This document shows positions 1 through 11,716 of a stretch of DNA of 64,000 nucleotides, piece by piece; the stretch's first letter is position 1, and each line of letters starts with the position of its first letter. The notes beneath the pieces are model-generated. The model made no database searches. It had not been told where the DNA came from and saw nothing but the letters and a program-made list of their open reading frames with translations. The position numbers were made by a program, and so were the translations under genes. Source of the DNA: Pelobates cultripes (taxonomy: Eukaryota; Chordata; Amphibia; Anura; Pelobatidae); NCBI GenBank assembly GCA_933207985.1, contig OW240913.1:266933201-266997200 (forward strand). Reading direction: 5' to 3'.

Positions 1-361
1 TCTCGCATGTGAACGAGAGTGCAATATTAAGGTCTATGGATGATGGATGATCCTGTAAGACTATGGGATCCTCTGTAGATTGGGGCAATTTCCTACAGCT
101 TTCATTGGTAACAGCTTGGGGATTGACACTTTTTTGACGGCAGAAGCACTAGACACTTTTCAGTAGTCCCTAATTTGTCTCTGTATATGTCAACTTTAAT
201 ATTAACATCAACACCCGGTTCCTACACCCATGCATTTGGCAGTCTTGGAAATGTATGAAAGTCAGTAAATATATGCATATTTAAGATAAATAAAAACTAT
301 ACTTTGGAGTAGTCTATAAGTACACTGTTTTTTTATTATTCGGAAAAAACAATATATAACA
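1..361. other. intron 3 flank, no recognised feature
   Basis: AT-rich non-coding sequence. I see no exon or mobile-element end here apart from the approach to the foldback that begins near 362. It lies downstream of exon 3 on the minus strand, so it is inferred to be intron 3 of the transporter gene. Confidence 0.5.
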
Positions 362-872
362 AACAATCTACATAAAATGTATTGTACTATAAAAATAGCA
401 ACAGGTATCCAGGAGCTTACTAATAAAATAAGTAAGTATGTAATAGAAATGAGACTTAATCTCAGATGACACACTTATGTGTTTAGATGCATATAGAAAT
501 ATATATATATAGATATATAGATATGTAATTGCAACATATACATATATGCCTTAAATGTATAATGTCAAAAATATTGCTAAAAATAATTGCAGGGATATCT
601 GTATGGCATGGGTATCCTTCATACAGATATCCCTGCAATTATTTTTAGCAATATTTTTGACATTATACATTTAAGGCATATATGTATATGTTGCAATTAC
701 ATATCTATATATCTATATATATATATTTCTATATGCATCTAAACACATAAGTGTGTCATCTGAGATTAAGTCTCATTTCTATTACATACCTACTTATTTT
801 ACTTATTTTATTAGTAAGCTCCTGGATACCTGTTGCTATTTTTATAGGACAATACATTTTATGTAGATTGTT
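362..872. repeat. ~510-bp near-perfect foldback (inverted repeat)
   Basis: The left arm (362-605) is repeated in reverse complement by the right arm (620-872), with a loop of only 14 nt (606-619). At the centre GGGATATCTGTATG faces CATACAGATATCCC. The right arm carries one extra 9-nt block (a repeat of TAAAATAAG) and a few substitutions. No terminal motif or target-site duplication was identified, so it could be a foldback transposon, a recent inverted duplication, or an assembly artefact. If transcribed it would form a long double-stranded hairpin in the pre-mRNA of the host gene. A short open frame at 262-474 overlaps it and is not credible as a gene. Confidence 0.9.
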
Positions 873-1017
873 CCTATAGGTTTTTGGTGTATTCCTATAT
901 CTTTCCAGTTTCAGAGCTTTCTATATAAAGGTCTTCTTCCCTCTTTCTTCTGTATATTTTTTATATCAGAATTCTATCTCATATAACAAACAATGTCCTT
1001 AATAATGGATGCAGTAT

Positions 1018-1170
1018 TAGACACACACTGACTTTTACTGACACATACTCTCACTAAAACGGTTTCATTGACCCATACAAACATCACTCAATCAATGACA
1101 TGCACATGTACACACACTCACTGAGAAACGGACAGTCAGTGATACACACATTCACTTGCACACATCTTGT
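1018..1170. repeat. CA/ACTGA-rich simple repeat
   Basis: Degenerate run of ACACAC and CACTGAC words in intron 3, close to the exon 3 donor site. No coding potential. Confidence 0.6.
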
Positions 1171-1215
1171 TTATTACATATATTTTTTTTATCACATTCA
1201 GCCTCCAGAACTTAC

Positions 1216-1654
1216 CAAGTGAACATAAGGCACAAAGTAGCCAAAAAGTGCTGCTGGGATCCCAAAGGCCCAAATAGAGTAACTCTTAATTTTGAAGATG
1301 GAGAAATTGAACAGTTTTGAGCATGATGGAAAATGAAACTTGCCGTTCCTTTTAAACTGTAGGTCCCCACGTCTTGGTACAAGTGGCTTATAAGTGAATC
1401 CCGCCAACATGAGAATCAACATGAGGACACACAGGACACGTAATGTGTTAAACAGTCCGATCACATCAAGCATATATCTCAGGATGAAGGGCAATGAGAC
1501 TGTGAACAGGCTACTGCCTGCAGTGACTATACCATTAACTAACCCCAGTCGCTTCTTGAAATAATGTCCCAGGATGACGAGGGATGGCTGGTAAGCGAAG
1601 GAGCAACCACAGGCAAATAAAATACCATAGGTAAAATACAGAGGTCCCAATGAG
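1216..1654 (-). CDS. SLC16A10: MCT-family transporter exon 3 (SLC16A10-like)
   Basis: Internal exon of a proton-linked or facilitative monocarboxylate-transporter family protein (12 membrane segments, major facilitator superfamily). On the minus strand an acceptor (tttccaaccag) precedes position 1654 and a strong donor GTAAGT follows position 1216. The exon is 439 nt: one base completing a split Ser codon, then 146 codons ending in phase 0. The protein begins SLGPLYFTYG and ends FGYFVPYVHL, with hydrophobic segments matching membrane helices 4-6, a basic cytosolic loop (around KPLVPRRGDLQFKRNGK), and helix 7. The stretch GHYFKKRLGLVNGIVTAGSS is the diagnostic MCT8/MCT10 type. I favour SLC16A10 (aromatic amino acid and thyroid hormone transporter TAT1/MCT10) over SLC16A2 from residue similarity remembered for the family; an ortholog search would settle it. 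Later exons lie left of the window. Confidence 0.88.
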
Positions 1655-1727
1655 CTGGTTGGAAAAAAAGGAAATAATCAATAAGTTATATTGCGAACAG
1701 AAAATACAAATTACACACAATACATTA

Positions 1728-2453
1728 TTAAAGTGGTTCTGCCACGACCCCCCAAAGAAATTATCTTTATGAAATACTCACAACTGACTGTGTTTGAATT
1801 TGACTGAAATTCCAACACAGTTAAAAGATATCAAAATGTGAAGTAAATGTCAGGATAGTCTAATAGCCAACACACAAAACTTTAGTTAACTTAATAAAAT
1901 AAATCATAAGCCCTAAGACATATCACAAAACCTTCAAATGGCAAGGTTTAATGTAAATAATAGGATAAGCCGAGGTCACGGAAATAGAAGGTACATAAAC
2001 GTTAAACAAGCCAAAGAACAAGCCGAGGTTAAAATACACAAGAATCTATACAAATAACGTGCTCTTGGATAATCAAACCGGAAACCACGCAAGGGCACTG
2101 AGAAAAAATTCAAACTGAGTTTAAATACCCAAAGAACACCTCAGATGTGTTAACTACGGTCACGTGACGATGCATGCACGTTTGTGAACGCCATATTGGG
2201 CAGAACCTATTGGAGATAAGAAAGAAGCTCTTGCGGTTTCGTGGACATAGACATTGTACTCTTGCACATGCGCGAAAGTACAGCTCTATCGTGGACTCCA
2301 GATAATGCGCCAGGAGCTGAAGAGGGTTCTCTGGATGGAGATGACTGCAGGACAGCTTTAAGTAAGTATATCACATCTGCACTGCATCCCGGGCCTTCAC
2401 CCACCAAGGTGCAAAATATGCAAAGACCCCAAAAGGTGACACAGCCTCTTTAA
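1728..2453. mobile_element. T2-like MITE, 726 bp
   Basis: Bounded by TTAA at 1728-1731 and 2450-2453. The ends TTAAAGTGGTTCTG and, in reverse complement, TTAAAGAGGCTGTG form short imperfect inverted repeats of the TTAAAGG type reported for Xenopus T2/Kolobok-like MITEs. The interior has no homologous match within this window. It contains an open frame of 70 codons (2241-2453) that I do not regard as a gene. It lies in intron 2. Confidence 0.6.
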
Positions 2454-2815
2454 TATATACATACGATTTTAAATTATTCAACTCAAACTTGTTTCACTGT
2501 ATTTACTCATATAGACAGGCTTATAGTCAGTGAAAGACCTGGATTCACTTAGCTCCATATAAAATGGTCTTAAAAATAAAACACATCTATTCTGTGCCAA
2601 TCATGTTACTTAAGGAAGATAAAAATACATTTGTTATATTTAGTATATAGATCATTAATTATAGTGGATCTGTGGTGTTTAGCAAAGATCCCTGAAGGTG
2701 ACATCTCCGGTTAAAGTCGGAGGGCGTTGGGGGCAGTGAAAACAATGTTTACTCACCTGAAGCGTCATCATGTGTTTCTCCCGTTCCCATTCTTTCTGTG
2801 TATCTCTTTCTCCCC
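2454..2815. other. intron 2, no recognised feature
   Basis: AT-rich sequence followed by a short G-rich patch near 2720. No exon or repeat end recognised. Confidence 0.4.
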
Positions 2816-3300
2816 CAGCCTCTCTATGTTTCTTTGTGTGTCCCCTAGACCCTCCATTACATGTGTCTCATTTCCTCCCCCCAGGCCCTCCATGTGTTTA
2901 ATTTCCTCCCCCCAGCCCAACAATGTGTCTCATTTCCTCCCTCAGTCCCTTCATTCATGTGTCTCATTCCCCCAACCTCCCCCTACTTGTCTCATTCTCT
3001 CCTCATCATGTGTCTCATTAAACCAGGCCCCATGTGACTCATTCCCCCTGTCTGCCCATGTTTCCCATTACCCCCATGTGTCTCATTCTCTCCTCATCAT
3101 GTGTCTCATTACCCCAGTCCCCATGTGTCTCATTTCCCCTGCCCTCCCAAAGTGTCTCATTCCCCCAGTCTCCAATGTGTTTCATTCCCACAGCGCCCAT
3201 GTGTCTCACCCCTCCCCATGTGTCTCATTTTCTTCCCCCATGTGTCTTACCCCTTTCACCTCCCCCCCATGTGCCTCCTCACCTCCCTCCTGTGTAGCAT
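2816..3300. repeat. pyrimidine-rich minisatellite (CCCATGTGTCTCATT units)
   Basis: About 20 imperfect copies of a 20-35 bp unit containing CATGTGTCTCATT followed by a C-rich spacer (CCCCCAG or similar). Because the units lack stop codons in several frames, long open frames result (for example 2727-3323, rich in Cys, Ser and Pro); these are artefacts of the repeat. The strand asymmetry (C+T on plus) is strong. Confidence 0.85.
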
Positions 3301-3611
3301 ATCCGAGCAGTAGACCAGAATAGAGGAGATTCAGAAACCTCACCTGTGTCTGACAGGAAACGGTTTGGCGCTCCATGTTTGCACTTCCTGTTAGACCAGG
3401 TTAGAGGTTACAGAAGCTCATCTATCTTAATGTGCGCCTCAGCCACGCTACACAAGCGTGACTGGCTGGAGGTGATCACTGTGCAGTTCACACCCCTCCT
3501 GTCTGAGCTGGTCAGCGGGATGTTGTGCTGCCTAATGGTAATGGAGGACCTGCCATGGGAGGGCCTCACCAAATGATTTTAAAGGGCCTGATAAGGTTCC
3601 TTATGCCTGCT

Positions 3612-3990
3612 TTAAAGGGGTACTGGAATCATCAAAACAACTTAATAATGCAGTTTTGGTGAATAGATCATGCCCATGCAGTCTCACTGCTCAGTTCTCT
3701 GCCAAATAGAAGTTAAATCACTTTTGTGTCTGTCTATGCAGCCCTAGCCACACCTCCCCTGGCTGTGACTCACACAGCCTGCATGAAATAAAAAAAATGG
3801 TTTCATTTTCATTTAGATGTTTTTATCTTATGCTCTGTGAACTGGACTTTAATCACATGCAGAAGGCTCCTGCAAGGTCTTCAAAGATTTTTACAGAGCA
3901 GGGGCTAAGAAATAGTAAATTAAACATAATTTGAAATAAAGGAAATATAAACATTAGAGCATACACTTAAATAAATAACTCTTTCACTGC
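3612..3990. mobile_element. T2-like MITE, right end missing
   Basis: Starts at TTAA (3612-3615) with TTAAAGGGGTACTGGAATC and then matches the interior of the complete copy at 53456-54011: the words AGTCTCACTGCTCA, CCCTGGCTGTGACTCACAC and TGGTTTCA occur in the same order. The similarity fades before the far end, so the copy is truncated. Confidence 0.65.
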
Positions 3991-4131
3991 TCTGTGTGGC
4001 AGCCATCTTTTAATCTAAGCCCTCTTTGGTTGCAAGCATGTCTTATCCGACCAAAGATCCCAAAGACCATGCACGTCATCAAGAGCTTGAGTGAATTCAT
4101 GAATCTTGACAACAGACACAAGTGCCTAGCA

Positions 4132-4265
4132 CAGGGATAGGAAACCTTCGACACTCCACATTGTGAACTACATCTCCCATGATGCTTTGCCAGCAATATG
4201 GTTATAAGAGTAGTATGGGAGAAGTAGTCTACATTATCTGGAGTGCCAAAGATTGCCTACCCCTG
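4132..4265. mobile_element. palindromic hAT-type MITE
   Basis: Begins CAGGGATAGGAAACC and ends with the near reverse complement (GGTTGCCTACCCCTG type), with the internal word CTACATCTCCCATGATG on one arm and its inverse on the other. The flanking octamers GCCTAGCA and GACTAACA agree at 6 of 8 positions, a possible eroded 8-bp duplication. A second copy is at 43819-43954. Confidence 0.7.
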
Positions 4266-5447
4266 GACTAACATCTCAAAAAGGTACTCTGCGTCTTTTT
4301 CAGCAGTTCAGATTGTATATGGTCTTCGATAAGATAAGTGTTGCTTCATGCCAAATAGGGCTTAAAGATGACTGCACGCAATGAACAAGGTAAAACTATA
4401 AAACATTTAAAGCCATATGTGTTTATTGCATGATAATGCTCAACAAGACTATATTACATGAAATATGTTATTCTGAGGAATAATAGTCAACTTGACATAA
4501 ACTAACTCATAATGCTCTCACATGTATACTTTTAGGTACTCTCAGATGTATACTCTCAGATTGTGCACCGAGCAACAGAGATCCTGTGTGACATCCTACC
4601 CTTGAGGCTAACCACATGCATAAGAAGAGATGGGGAAAAAAAACTTTCAGAAATGAATAGCAAAAAAGATGGGAAAAACCTTCCAGCAATAGACTCGATC
4701 AGCATTTCTGTGAAAGCATGAATACTATGTATCACATGCCTGTTACTAGCAAAAAAAACTCACATAAGAAGGCCCTTCTTTAACAATCTTATATGTCTTG
4801 TAGATCTGAAATAATCTCACATTTTACATAAATGTTTCCATTAGACTGAAAGTCTCATTTGATTTTTGAAGATAATGTCTGTCTTACAGTGGCATTCAAA
4901 CATCATAACTAGTACAGCTCACTGTAGTCACCATGTTGCCTAAAGTGTACTAGTGCGAACACTAAGTTTAATGTCAAACTGTTTCAGAACTGGGGCTGAT
5001 TGAAGCACCCAGAAACTGCTTTCTCAATCTCGCAATCCAAACCTCATTACTCTCAGGCAATACCTGCCATCTAGATTAGACAAATTTGACACAGAGCGGT
5101 CTCTGAGCACTGGGAAGAGCCATGGTTTATGTCACACGCCTCACACATGGTACGATATTAAACTGGTAGTAGCTGTAGGGGTTAGCTGGCATAGTGTCTC
5201 TATGAATATTTTCCATTACTTATATCTAATAAGCATTAACCACATGTTACATTATTTTAATAGGAATTGAACTGATCTGTTGTGAAATCTGGCAATAAAT
5301 ATATGTCTATTTTAATGACAGTATTTCTCATTCATGAGACGTACAACACTTGCGTTTATTTATTACTGCCCCTTTTACGTTCCATGCCTGCTTGTTTTAA
5401 ATGTGAAATATGTTGGGCAGTTTGGACTGGGTTTGTGATAATCATAC
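4266..5447. other. intron 2 sequence, nothing recognised
   Basis: About 1.2 kb of unique-looking AT-rich intron between the hAT MITE and the donor site of exon 2. No exon, repeat unit or RNA gene could be supported. Confidence 0.5.
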
Positions 5448-5592
5448 CTCACAAAAGAACTGGAAAGAAGGCCAATTATACCCACGGCAGCTCCAGACAC
5501 TGCTGTCACTCGACAGCCGAACACGTCGGTAAATATGCTGACCACAGGAGAGCAGAAGAAGATCATTCCCATAGACAAGGAGCTGACCCATG
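5448..5592 (-). CDS. SLC16A10: MCT-family transporter exon 2 (SLC16A10-like)
   Basis: Internal exon of 145 nt on the minus strand. The acceptor tttattcacag ends just before 5592 and the donor AG|GTATGA follows 5448. It begins with two bases of a split codon (CA, Ala if the previous exon ends in G) and ends with AG, which joins the C of exon 3 to make Ser, giving SSFV-S-SLGPLYF across the junction; this in-frame join supports both exons. The protein [19 protein letters not shown]... then FTDVFGCR...[13 protein letters not shown] covers membrane helices 2 and 3 with the short cytosolic link that carries the conserved Asp and Arg of the family. The upstream first exon, which would hold the N-terminus and helix 1, was not found in the remaining 58 kb. 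Confidence 0.9.
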
Positions 5593-6748
5593 CTGTGAAT
5601 AAAGAAAGCCCAGGATGAATAAAACATTTCATGTTGGAAAAAGAAAAACAGACAAAAAAAAAAAATGACTTTTGCTATAGTAAGGTATGGTAAACATTCA
5701 ACCTTGGCGAGTGTGGAGGACTATACTATGGATAATGTACGGTGATACTGCATTATGTCCGGTACATATCTGTGACATAGAACTGTGGGTCCAAGATGTT
5801 GCATTCTCTTTAGAAGTAGATTTTTTTCTCTGTGAAAAGTTTATTTGAATGACACATGCACTTTACTTGTACAAAGAATAGTCTTAGTTGTGTATAGCCT
5901 CAACTTTCTATCTCGACAGCCCCATATTAAAGAAAACCAGGAACACTCGTCATTAAATTGATGGTAATGCATGGTATGAGCAGTAGGAAATGAGATGACA
6001 TGGGATGTGAATCAACCACCACCTGTCATAGTCTATTTAACAGTAAAACATCAGTTTGCGTTTTTCATTTGATAACTGCACAAGCAGAATAATTTAATCT
6101 GCATTCATTTTGGTCTTGTGATTTTTCAACCCTCGCCTTTTACACTTCCTCTTGATAATTTCTCAAGTCTTTGTGGGATTAATTCAATAAGGAAAGAGCC
6201 GAAACTGTCTAACACGCTCGTTACAATATGATTTCTACAAAGTCTTCTGTAAATCATTTCACATGGCATGGTTTACAACCGCACTTCCCATTAACTTTAG
6301 AATATAAAGGCTGAAATAAACACTAAATATAAAATACAATTGTTACACTGGTTTAGAAGCAGATCACCGGTTTTACTGTTTTGCTAGTTAAGTAAATACA
6401 ACACAGCCATATTACAATGTAAGCAGTTTACACAAAAGCAACAACTAACAGACAGATGTAGAAAAAAACTGCTCTGGCTCAGTGTTCCAAAAGTAGAGCA
6501 ATCAGCATGAACATTCAACTGGTTTCCATGGTGATAGCTCCACTTTGCCACAAAGCCTCTTTATTCATAACCATCAACTGTATGGAATGTAGAGACAGTG
6601 TCATGCAATAATATATGGCCATTAAAGACACATTTCTCCACTGCTGTTTCCTTTATAATTTTTCTAAATTGTATAAATCCATTGTTAAAATAGCCATCAA
6701 AATTACAGTGTGATAAACGCTCCAATTGTGTTGCCTCCACTATCAGTC
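5593..6748. other. intron 1, nothing recognised
   Basis: AT-rich intron sequence upstream of exon 2 with a short A-tract at 5655-5665. No exon or element end recognised. Confidence 0.5.
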
Positions 6749-6964
6749 TTAAAGCGACACCATATGAACCCAGACCACTTCAGCTCATTGAGGTGGTCTG
6801 GATGCAGTGTCCCTTTTGGGATAAGGTAAGTAAATAAAGGATTTGTAACCCTGTATTTAACCCAGAGGGAGGGGTGCAAGAAAGGGGGCGTGGGAGGGGA
6901 GGCAGGGGGCACGATAGTGCCAGAAAAACAGCTTTGTATTCCTGACACTATGGTATCCCTTCAA
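6749..6964. mobile_element. T2-like MITE, short copy
   Basis: Left end TTAAAGCGACACCATATG with the family word CCCAGACCACTTCAGCTCA, then its inverse GAGGTGGTCTGG, and a right end CCTGACACTATGGTATCCCTTCAA in which the TTAA is mutated to TCAA. It is an internally deleted member of the family seen complete at 46153-46616. Confidence 0.75.
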
Positions 6965-7185
6965 GCTCTAAGATTACTAATGTTATGAAGATGTAAACCC
7001 TGGTTTTCATACACCAATAAATGCACTACTGTAGCACCTGATCCAATCTTAAATCCACATAATCTATTCTTCTATTCATATACAGCTGCTGATGTCTATA
7101 ACTAACTCTCTGGTCTAGAAGTGAGAATCACTCACATCAGAAACTCAATCTACGAACCCTACAGGGTGCCAATAACCGTTATTCA

Positions 7186-7265
7186 TTAACCCCTTAAGGA
7201 CCAAACTTCTGTAATAAAAGGGAATCATGACATGTCACACATGTCATGTGTCCTTAAGGGGTTAA
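7186..7265. mobile_element. 80-bp MITE with TTAA duplication and CCCCTTAAGGAC ends
   Basis: TTAA at 7186-7189 and 7262-7265 flank perfect 12-bp inverted ends CCCCTTAAGGAC / GTCCTTAAGGGG. The centre holds the small palindrome ATGACATGTCA...TGTCATG. TTAA target use and C-rich ends fit the piggyBac or Kolobok type; this assignment is inference. Another, half, copy lies at 29225-29282. Confidence 0.8.
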
Positions 7266-8996
7266 AGTATGAATTGCTGGCCAATTTACACAAATTTCAG
7301 CGATTAGGTCTAAATAGAAATGGCTGATTTGCAGTATTTGTTGCATTTTATCTATTTTGGCTTAAAATAAATATTTTTCTTCAATTAATTTTGAAGTCCA
7401 GACACTTTTCACTTCATTATAGTTACCAACTAGATGTCGACTTCCAAATGTTTAACCCCTTCCCTGCAAGCCACTTTTTGTTTGAAAACATATTAGCCTA
7501 ACATTTATTTGAAACAAGGGATGCATAGCCAGTATGTAAAGCTATCATAACACAACAATTTTATGTATAGATTGCTTTGCAGACAAACTTAAAAATTACA
7601 AATATGTAAATGTCTATATGTAAATGTAATACTGACAGTGAAATGGTACAGTCCATTCACTCCTCCCGTCTCCCTGACTGTCAGAAAAGTATTATCCAGT
7701 GACACTTCCTGTACTTTTGGAAAGCAGGGGGTGAGCTGACATTTTCATCAACGTTACATTCATTATATCAGTCACTAGTAGCTTCTGCCAGAGAAATTTG
7801 TTCCTCTACAGGCTGGTAATCATAACTAGAGTCTAAATGAGGGTGTGAGGCTTTATGTATATTTTCTTTACACTACAAAATACATGAAAATTAAAATGTT
7901 TATACCTTGGTATTAAATGGCTTAAACTGTTTGGTTTAGTTTTTTTTGTCAATCTTTATTTTCGTTGTGCATTCTTACCATTGATGCAGGCATATGGCTG
8001 CTCATGCCGTTGGTGGTCATGCATTCAAAGCATTATGGGAAAGAAACTATTTTACATGAAATGGACAGCCTTGTATAAATTGTGTGTATAAATATTTAGC
8101 AAATTGAAAGAATGAACAAGAACAGCACAACTCTAATGTATTTTTCCTTAACAGTGTGGCTAGCTAATCGTAACAGAGATTAATTTACACAGGAATTCAG
8201 TTTGTCACAGAGACAAATGTGATTAGAGCTAATGATAAAATCTCTGCACACAGCCCAGTTAACACAACTGATTGTGGCTATGTATAAACTGATAACAGCT
8301 GTGGTATTGCTGCTATCAATTTATAATCCAGTTCCAATCGCCCTACTATGTAATGAGCGGAATTCCAATTGGACAGAGCAGGAGTTTAACAGGCTCTTTA
8401 TTGGCACAAGGACCTACCTGCAGCTGCTGGAACTTTGAAGGTGAGCATTTTATTTTCATTTTTTGTAAGATATTTTCTTCAATAATTCATTTATAGGGGG
8501 AGTTAGTAATGTCAGCCTCTGCAACCCTCTAAAGAGCCACATTGTAACCACTGAGATCAGACACTGGCTTACAATAAATGTTGTGTGTGCAGTTGGATGA
8601 CGTGGCTGTAACATCACTACCTGGAACATGTGCTGAGCAAACACTTCGCAGATTGCACAGTAACTGAATTACAATGGCAATTTCCTTTAAGGCCAAATAT
8701 ACTTCTGAATCATTCATTTTGTCTACTTTTTATTAACACAGACACCAAAAATTGACAATGCATAATGATGTACCACTGCATACCTCCCATTTAGGAAGAA
8801 CAGTCCCTATTTTGGAGCCAAATCCCTCCTCTGTCCCTCTATTGATTCCATCCTAATGTCCCTCTTTTACAGCAAACTGTTAAGAGTAAGTCACCTAAAA
8901 TGTATCCGAACAGCCCTGGCCCTGGTCACACTCCTAAAGTTAAAGTGCTTCTCTTTGTCTATTTGAAATGTTATCTTATTGAATACTCTATGCATA
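7266..8996. other. intron, nothing recognised
   Basis: 1.7 kb of AT-rich sequence. Open frames here (for example 8232-8438 and 8456-8717) are short, lack recognisable domains and are not supported as genes. Confidence 0.45.
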
Positions 8997-9308
8997 TGAA
9001 AAACTGCTATGTTTACATTAGGGTTAATCCAGCCTCTAGTGGCTGTCTCCCTGACAGCCACTAGAGGTGCTTCCGTCCGTAGGAGATGACGCTGACGTCC
9101 ATAGGAAAGCATTAAGAAATGCTTTCCTATGGAATAATTGAGTGCGCATGCGGATCTTGCTGCTGATGGAGGCCGGCACTGGAGAAAGGTAAGTGATTAA
9201 CCCCTTCCTCCCCCTTCAGCCCGGCAGGAGTGGGACCTTGCGGGTGGGGACACACACCTAAAGACCCTATAGTGAGTTTGTTTTCCTGACACTATAGTGG
9301 TCCTTTAA
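8997..9308 (-). mobile_element. T2-like MITE, 5' truncated
   Basis: Shares with 46153-46616, in the same orientation, the words CAGCCTCTAGTGGCTGTCTCC, ACGTCCATAGGAAAGCATT and the end CCTGACACTATAGTGGTCC followed by TTAA (9305-9308). The left end is missing. Strand is given relative to the copy at 44773-45216. Confidence 0.8.
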
Positions 9309-10828
9309 CCTGTGCTTTTCATTGTGTATACACAGCATTAGCAAAGATTTTTAAAAACTCTTTTCTCTACCCTACACAGTGGAATCTTGGGAGCTGTTCA
9401 GCAAATGACTCCTTCTCATTGCTACTTCCCAAGCAGAGGAGGTGGGCATTACACACGATGAATGTTATATCTTTGGCATCTTTGGTGTTTGTTGTGTTGC
9501 ATTGGGATAATGGCTTTGGGGGGATAAAGGATGTGGAGAGGGAGAATCCTTCAAAGGAAATAGCTCATACAAGCTCACAAATAAACACACACACAAGAAA
9601 ATATCGAGACACTCACAAGTGCACACATTCATTTAAAGTGACACTTATATGCACACATATACACATTCAAAGATACACACATACAGACTTACACTCACAG
9701 TCATACATCGCTCATAGGTGAACATACACAGACACAAACCTACAACATTATCACATGACTACATGGACAGTAATACATTTAGACACATACACTCACATTC
9801 ACAACTACATCACACCCTCTACTCTTGTCCTCCCATCCTTGTGTCTCTCCAGTAGCCTAGGTTCAGCATACCTGGCAGTCCTCTCAGCCTGCATGTAGCA
9901 CAGCGCTCTGTATATAAAGAGAGTGGGGAATGTGATGTCACTTGCAGGGAGGATACAAGACAGTCTGCAGCAGTGGAAGAGGGCTGCCATCACGGATGCT
10001 CCTGAGATCTTTTGCCATTGCACCACAAGTGCTTCCTCTGTCATATGGGGTAATTAAAGCAGGTGGTCATGAGGCTACAGTGATTGACATGGTGCCAGTC
10101 AAATCGATCAGCACCAGACTAAAAGAAGGGGGGTGGGAAAAGATGCATAAAGAAATGATACCCGATAGGGGCTAGTGCCGCCCCATCCCACTTGCCACTT
10201 CAAGGCCGTGGCCTCATTGGCCTTATAGCAAATCTGGGCATGGCATTTTGTGCTGGGGAAAACCTCCATATTTTTTTCATTTAAAATGCCTGAAATAGTT
10301 TTCAAAAAATTAAAGGACTGCACACATTGCCTCCTTACCTTACAATAAGCTATAGTGGTTTCTCAAGTTTCTTTTTGAATCCCCAGACTGTCATGGTTAT
10401 TCACTAAAGTGAGAATTCAAAGTGAGTACACAATGAATTTCAAATTTTAGGGCGAACAGGAAGGATAGCTGACGTAAATAATTTTTCCAGTTATTTTTCC
10501 TTATATTTGAAAGTCACTGAGAATTAATTCTCACTTTAGTGCATAGTCCTATCTGAGTTTCAGCGGTATTTGTTTACTCAAGAGTGAATTGCTGGGAATT
10601 TAACATGGCAAACTGTAAAGAAAGCTGACACTCACAAATTTTCCAGTTCAGACATTTTTACCTTTTTAAAAAAAAAAAGGGTTAACTTTGAAAAAAAATT
10701 CCACTTCCTATGTATCTGGGACCTTTGGGTGCTCAGACCAAAGCGCCTTTTAATCTCGTCAACACAGCGTTGCACCAAATATCCCACCATGATAGACATA
10801 TAGATATATGATATTTATATAGATAAAT

Positions 10829-10831
<3 letters not shown>
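9309..10831. other. intron with CA-rich tract
   Basis: Contains a degenerate ACACA-rich tract at about 9575-9800 and an A-run near 10670. No exon or element end recognised in the rest. Confidence 0.45.

Positions 10832-10876
<45 letters not shown>
10832..10876. repeat. (TG)n(TA)n microsatellite
   Basis: About 15 TG units followed by about 7 TA units, directly abutting the left edge of the Ngaro/DIRS-type element. A matching TA tract lies at its right edge (16293-16312). Confidence 0.9.
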
Positions 10877-11667
10877 CGTGGCCTGAAGTTGTGGGAGGGG
10901 CTTGGTTCCCCTTCTTAAGGAGCACTAGCCCTCCCCTCATTACCTGTTAGGTCTGGCGAGTTGTCTGGAGAGAGATCGTCACTTCCGGTCGGTCCTCACG
11001 CCATTCTGCTTACCTGTATCTCCGTGGTCAGCTTCCAGGGTCCTGTTTCCTCCGGGCTCGTCTGGCTGGATTCATCTCTAGGCTGAGCAGTCGCGGGGTT
11101 TTTCGTTGCGGCAAAATCGTAAGTTACACGTTTACGTCATCTTAGTATGACGATCACAAGCATGGTAACAGTTCGGTACATAATTACACGAATGCCGGCA
11201 TTCGGTTACGGCTCATATACGGTATATAGCTATGTTTAAATGTTTATTCGTGTGGGGCAATTCGTTACATATTCTTGTCATCTTATGACCGTTCGTTTGC
11301 CGAAACTCTTTTCAATATTAGATGTTAAAAAACTTGTGATAGGCACTAGGGCGACCTCTGGTGGCTGGTTATCATTACAGATTTCTCTCTCGAGTTCTGG
11401 TTCCACGACCCCTGGTGGTCATAAGGGTAATGACATGTGGCATAAATTGCATTTTGATTTAGGTATGATTACAGAATATTTGTAGAAATGTTATGACAAC
11501 ACGGCTGGAACAATTACATGTTACAGAGGATTTTGTAGCAGTAGTTGTGACACATTTTCGCTTGTTAGGATATATGTCTTGAATCAATTCAGCCATCAGG
11601 AGGATGGTTCAATTATAATACTTTGGCCTACGATATACTTTCTGGTTTTAAATTAACACATACACCA

Positions 11668-11716
<49 letters not shown>

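Noticed and set aside
2727..3323. Open frame of 198 codons rich in Cys, Ser and Pro
   Set aside because: It is an artefact of a pyrimidine-rich minisatellite that lacks stops in several frames.
9419..9721. 100-codon frame ending in His/Thr-rich repeats
   Set aside because: The second half is a CA-rich simple repeat; no domain.
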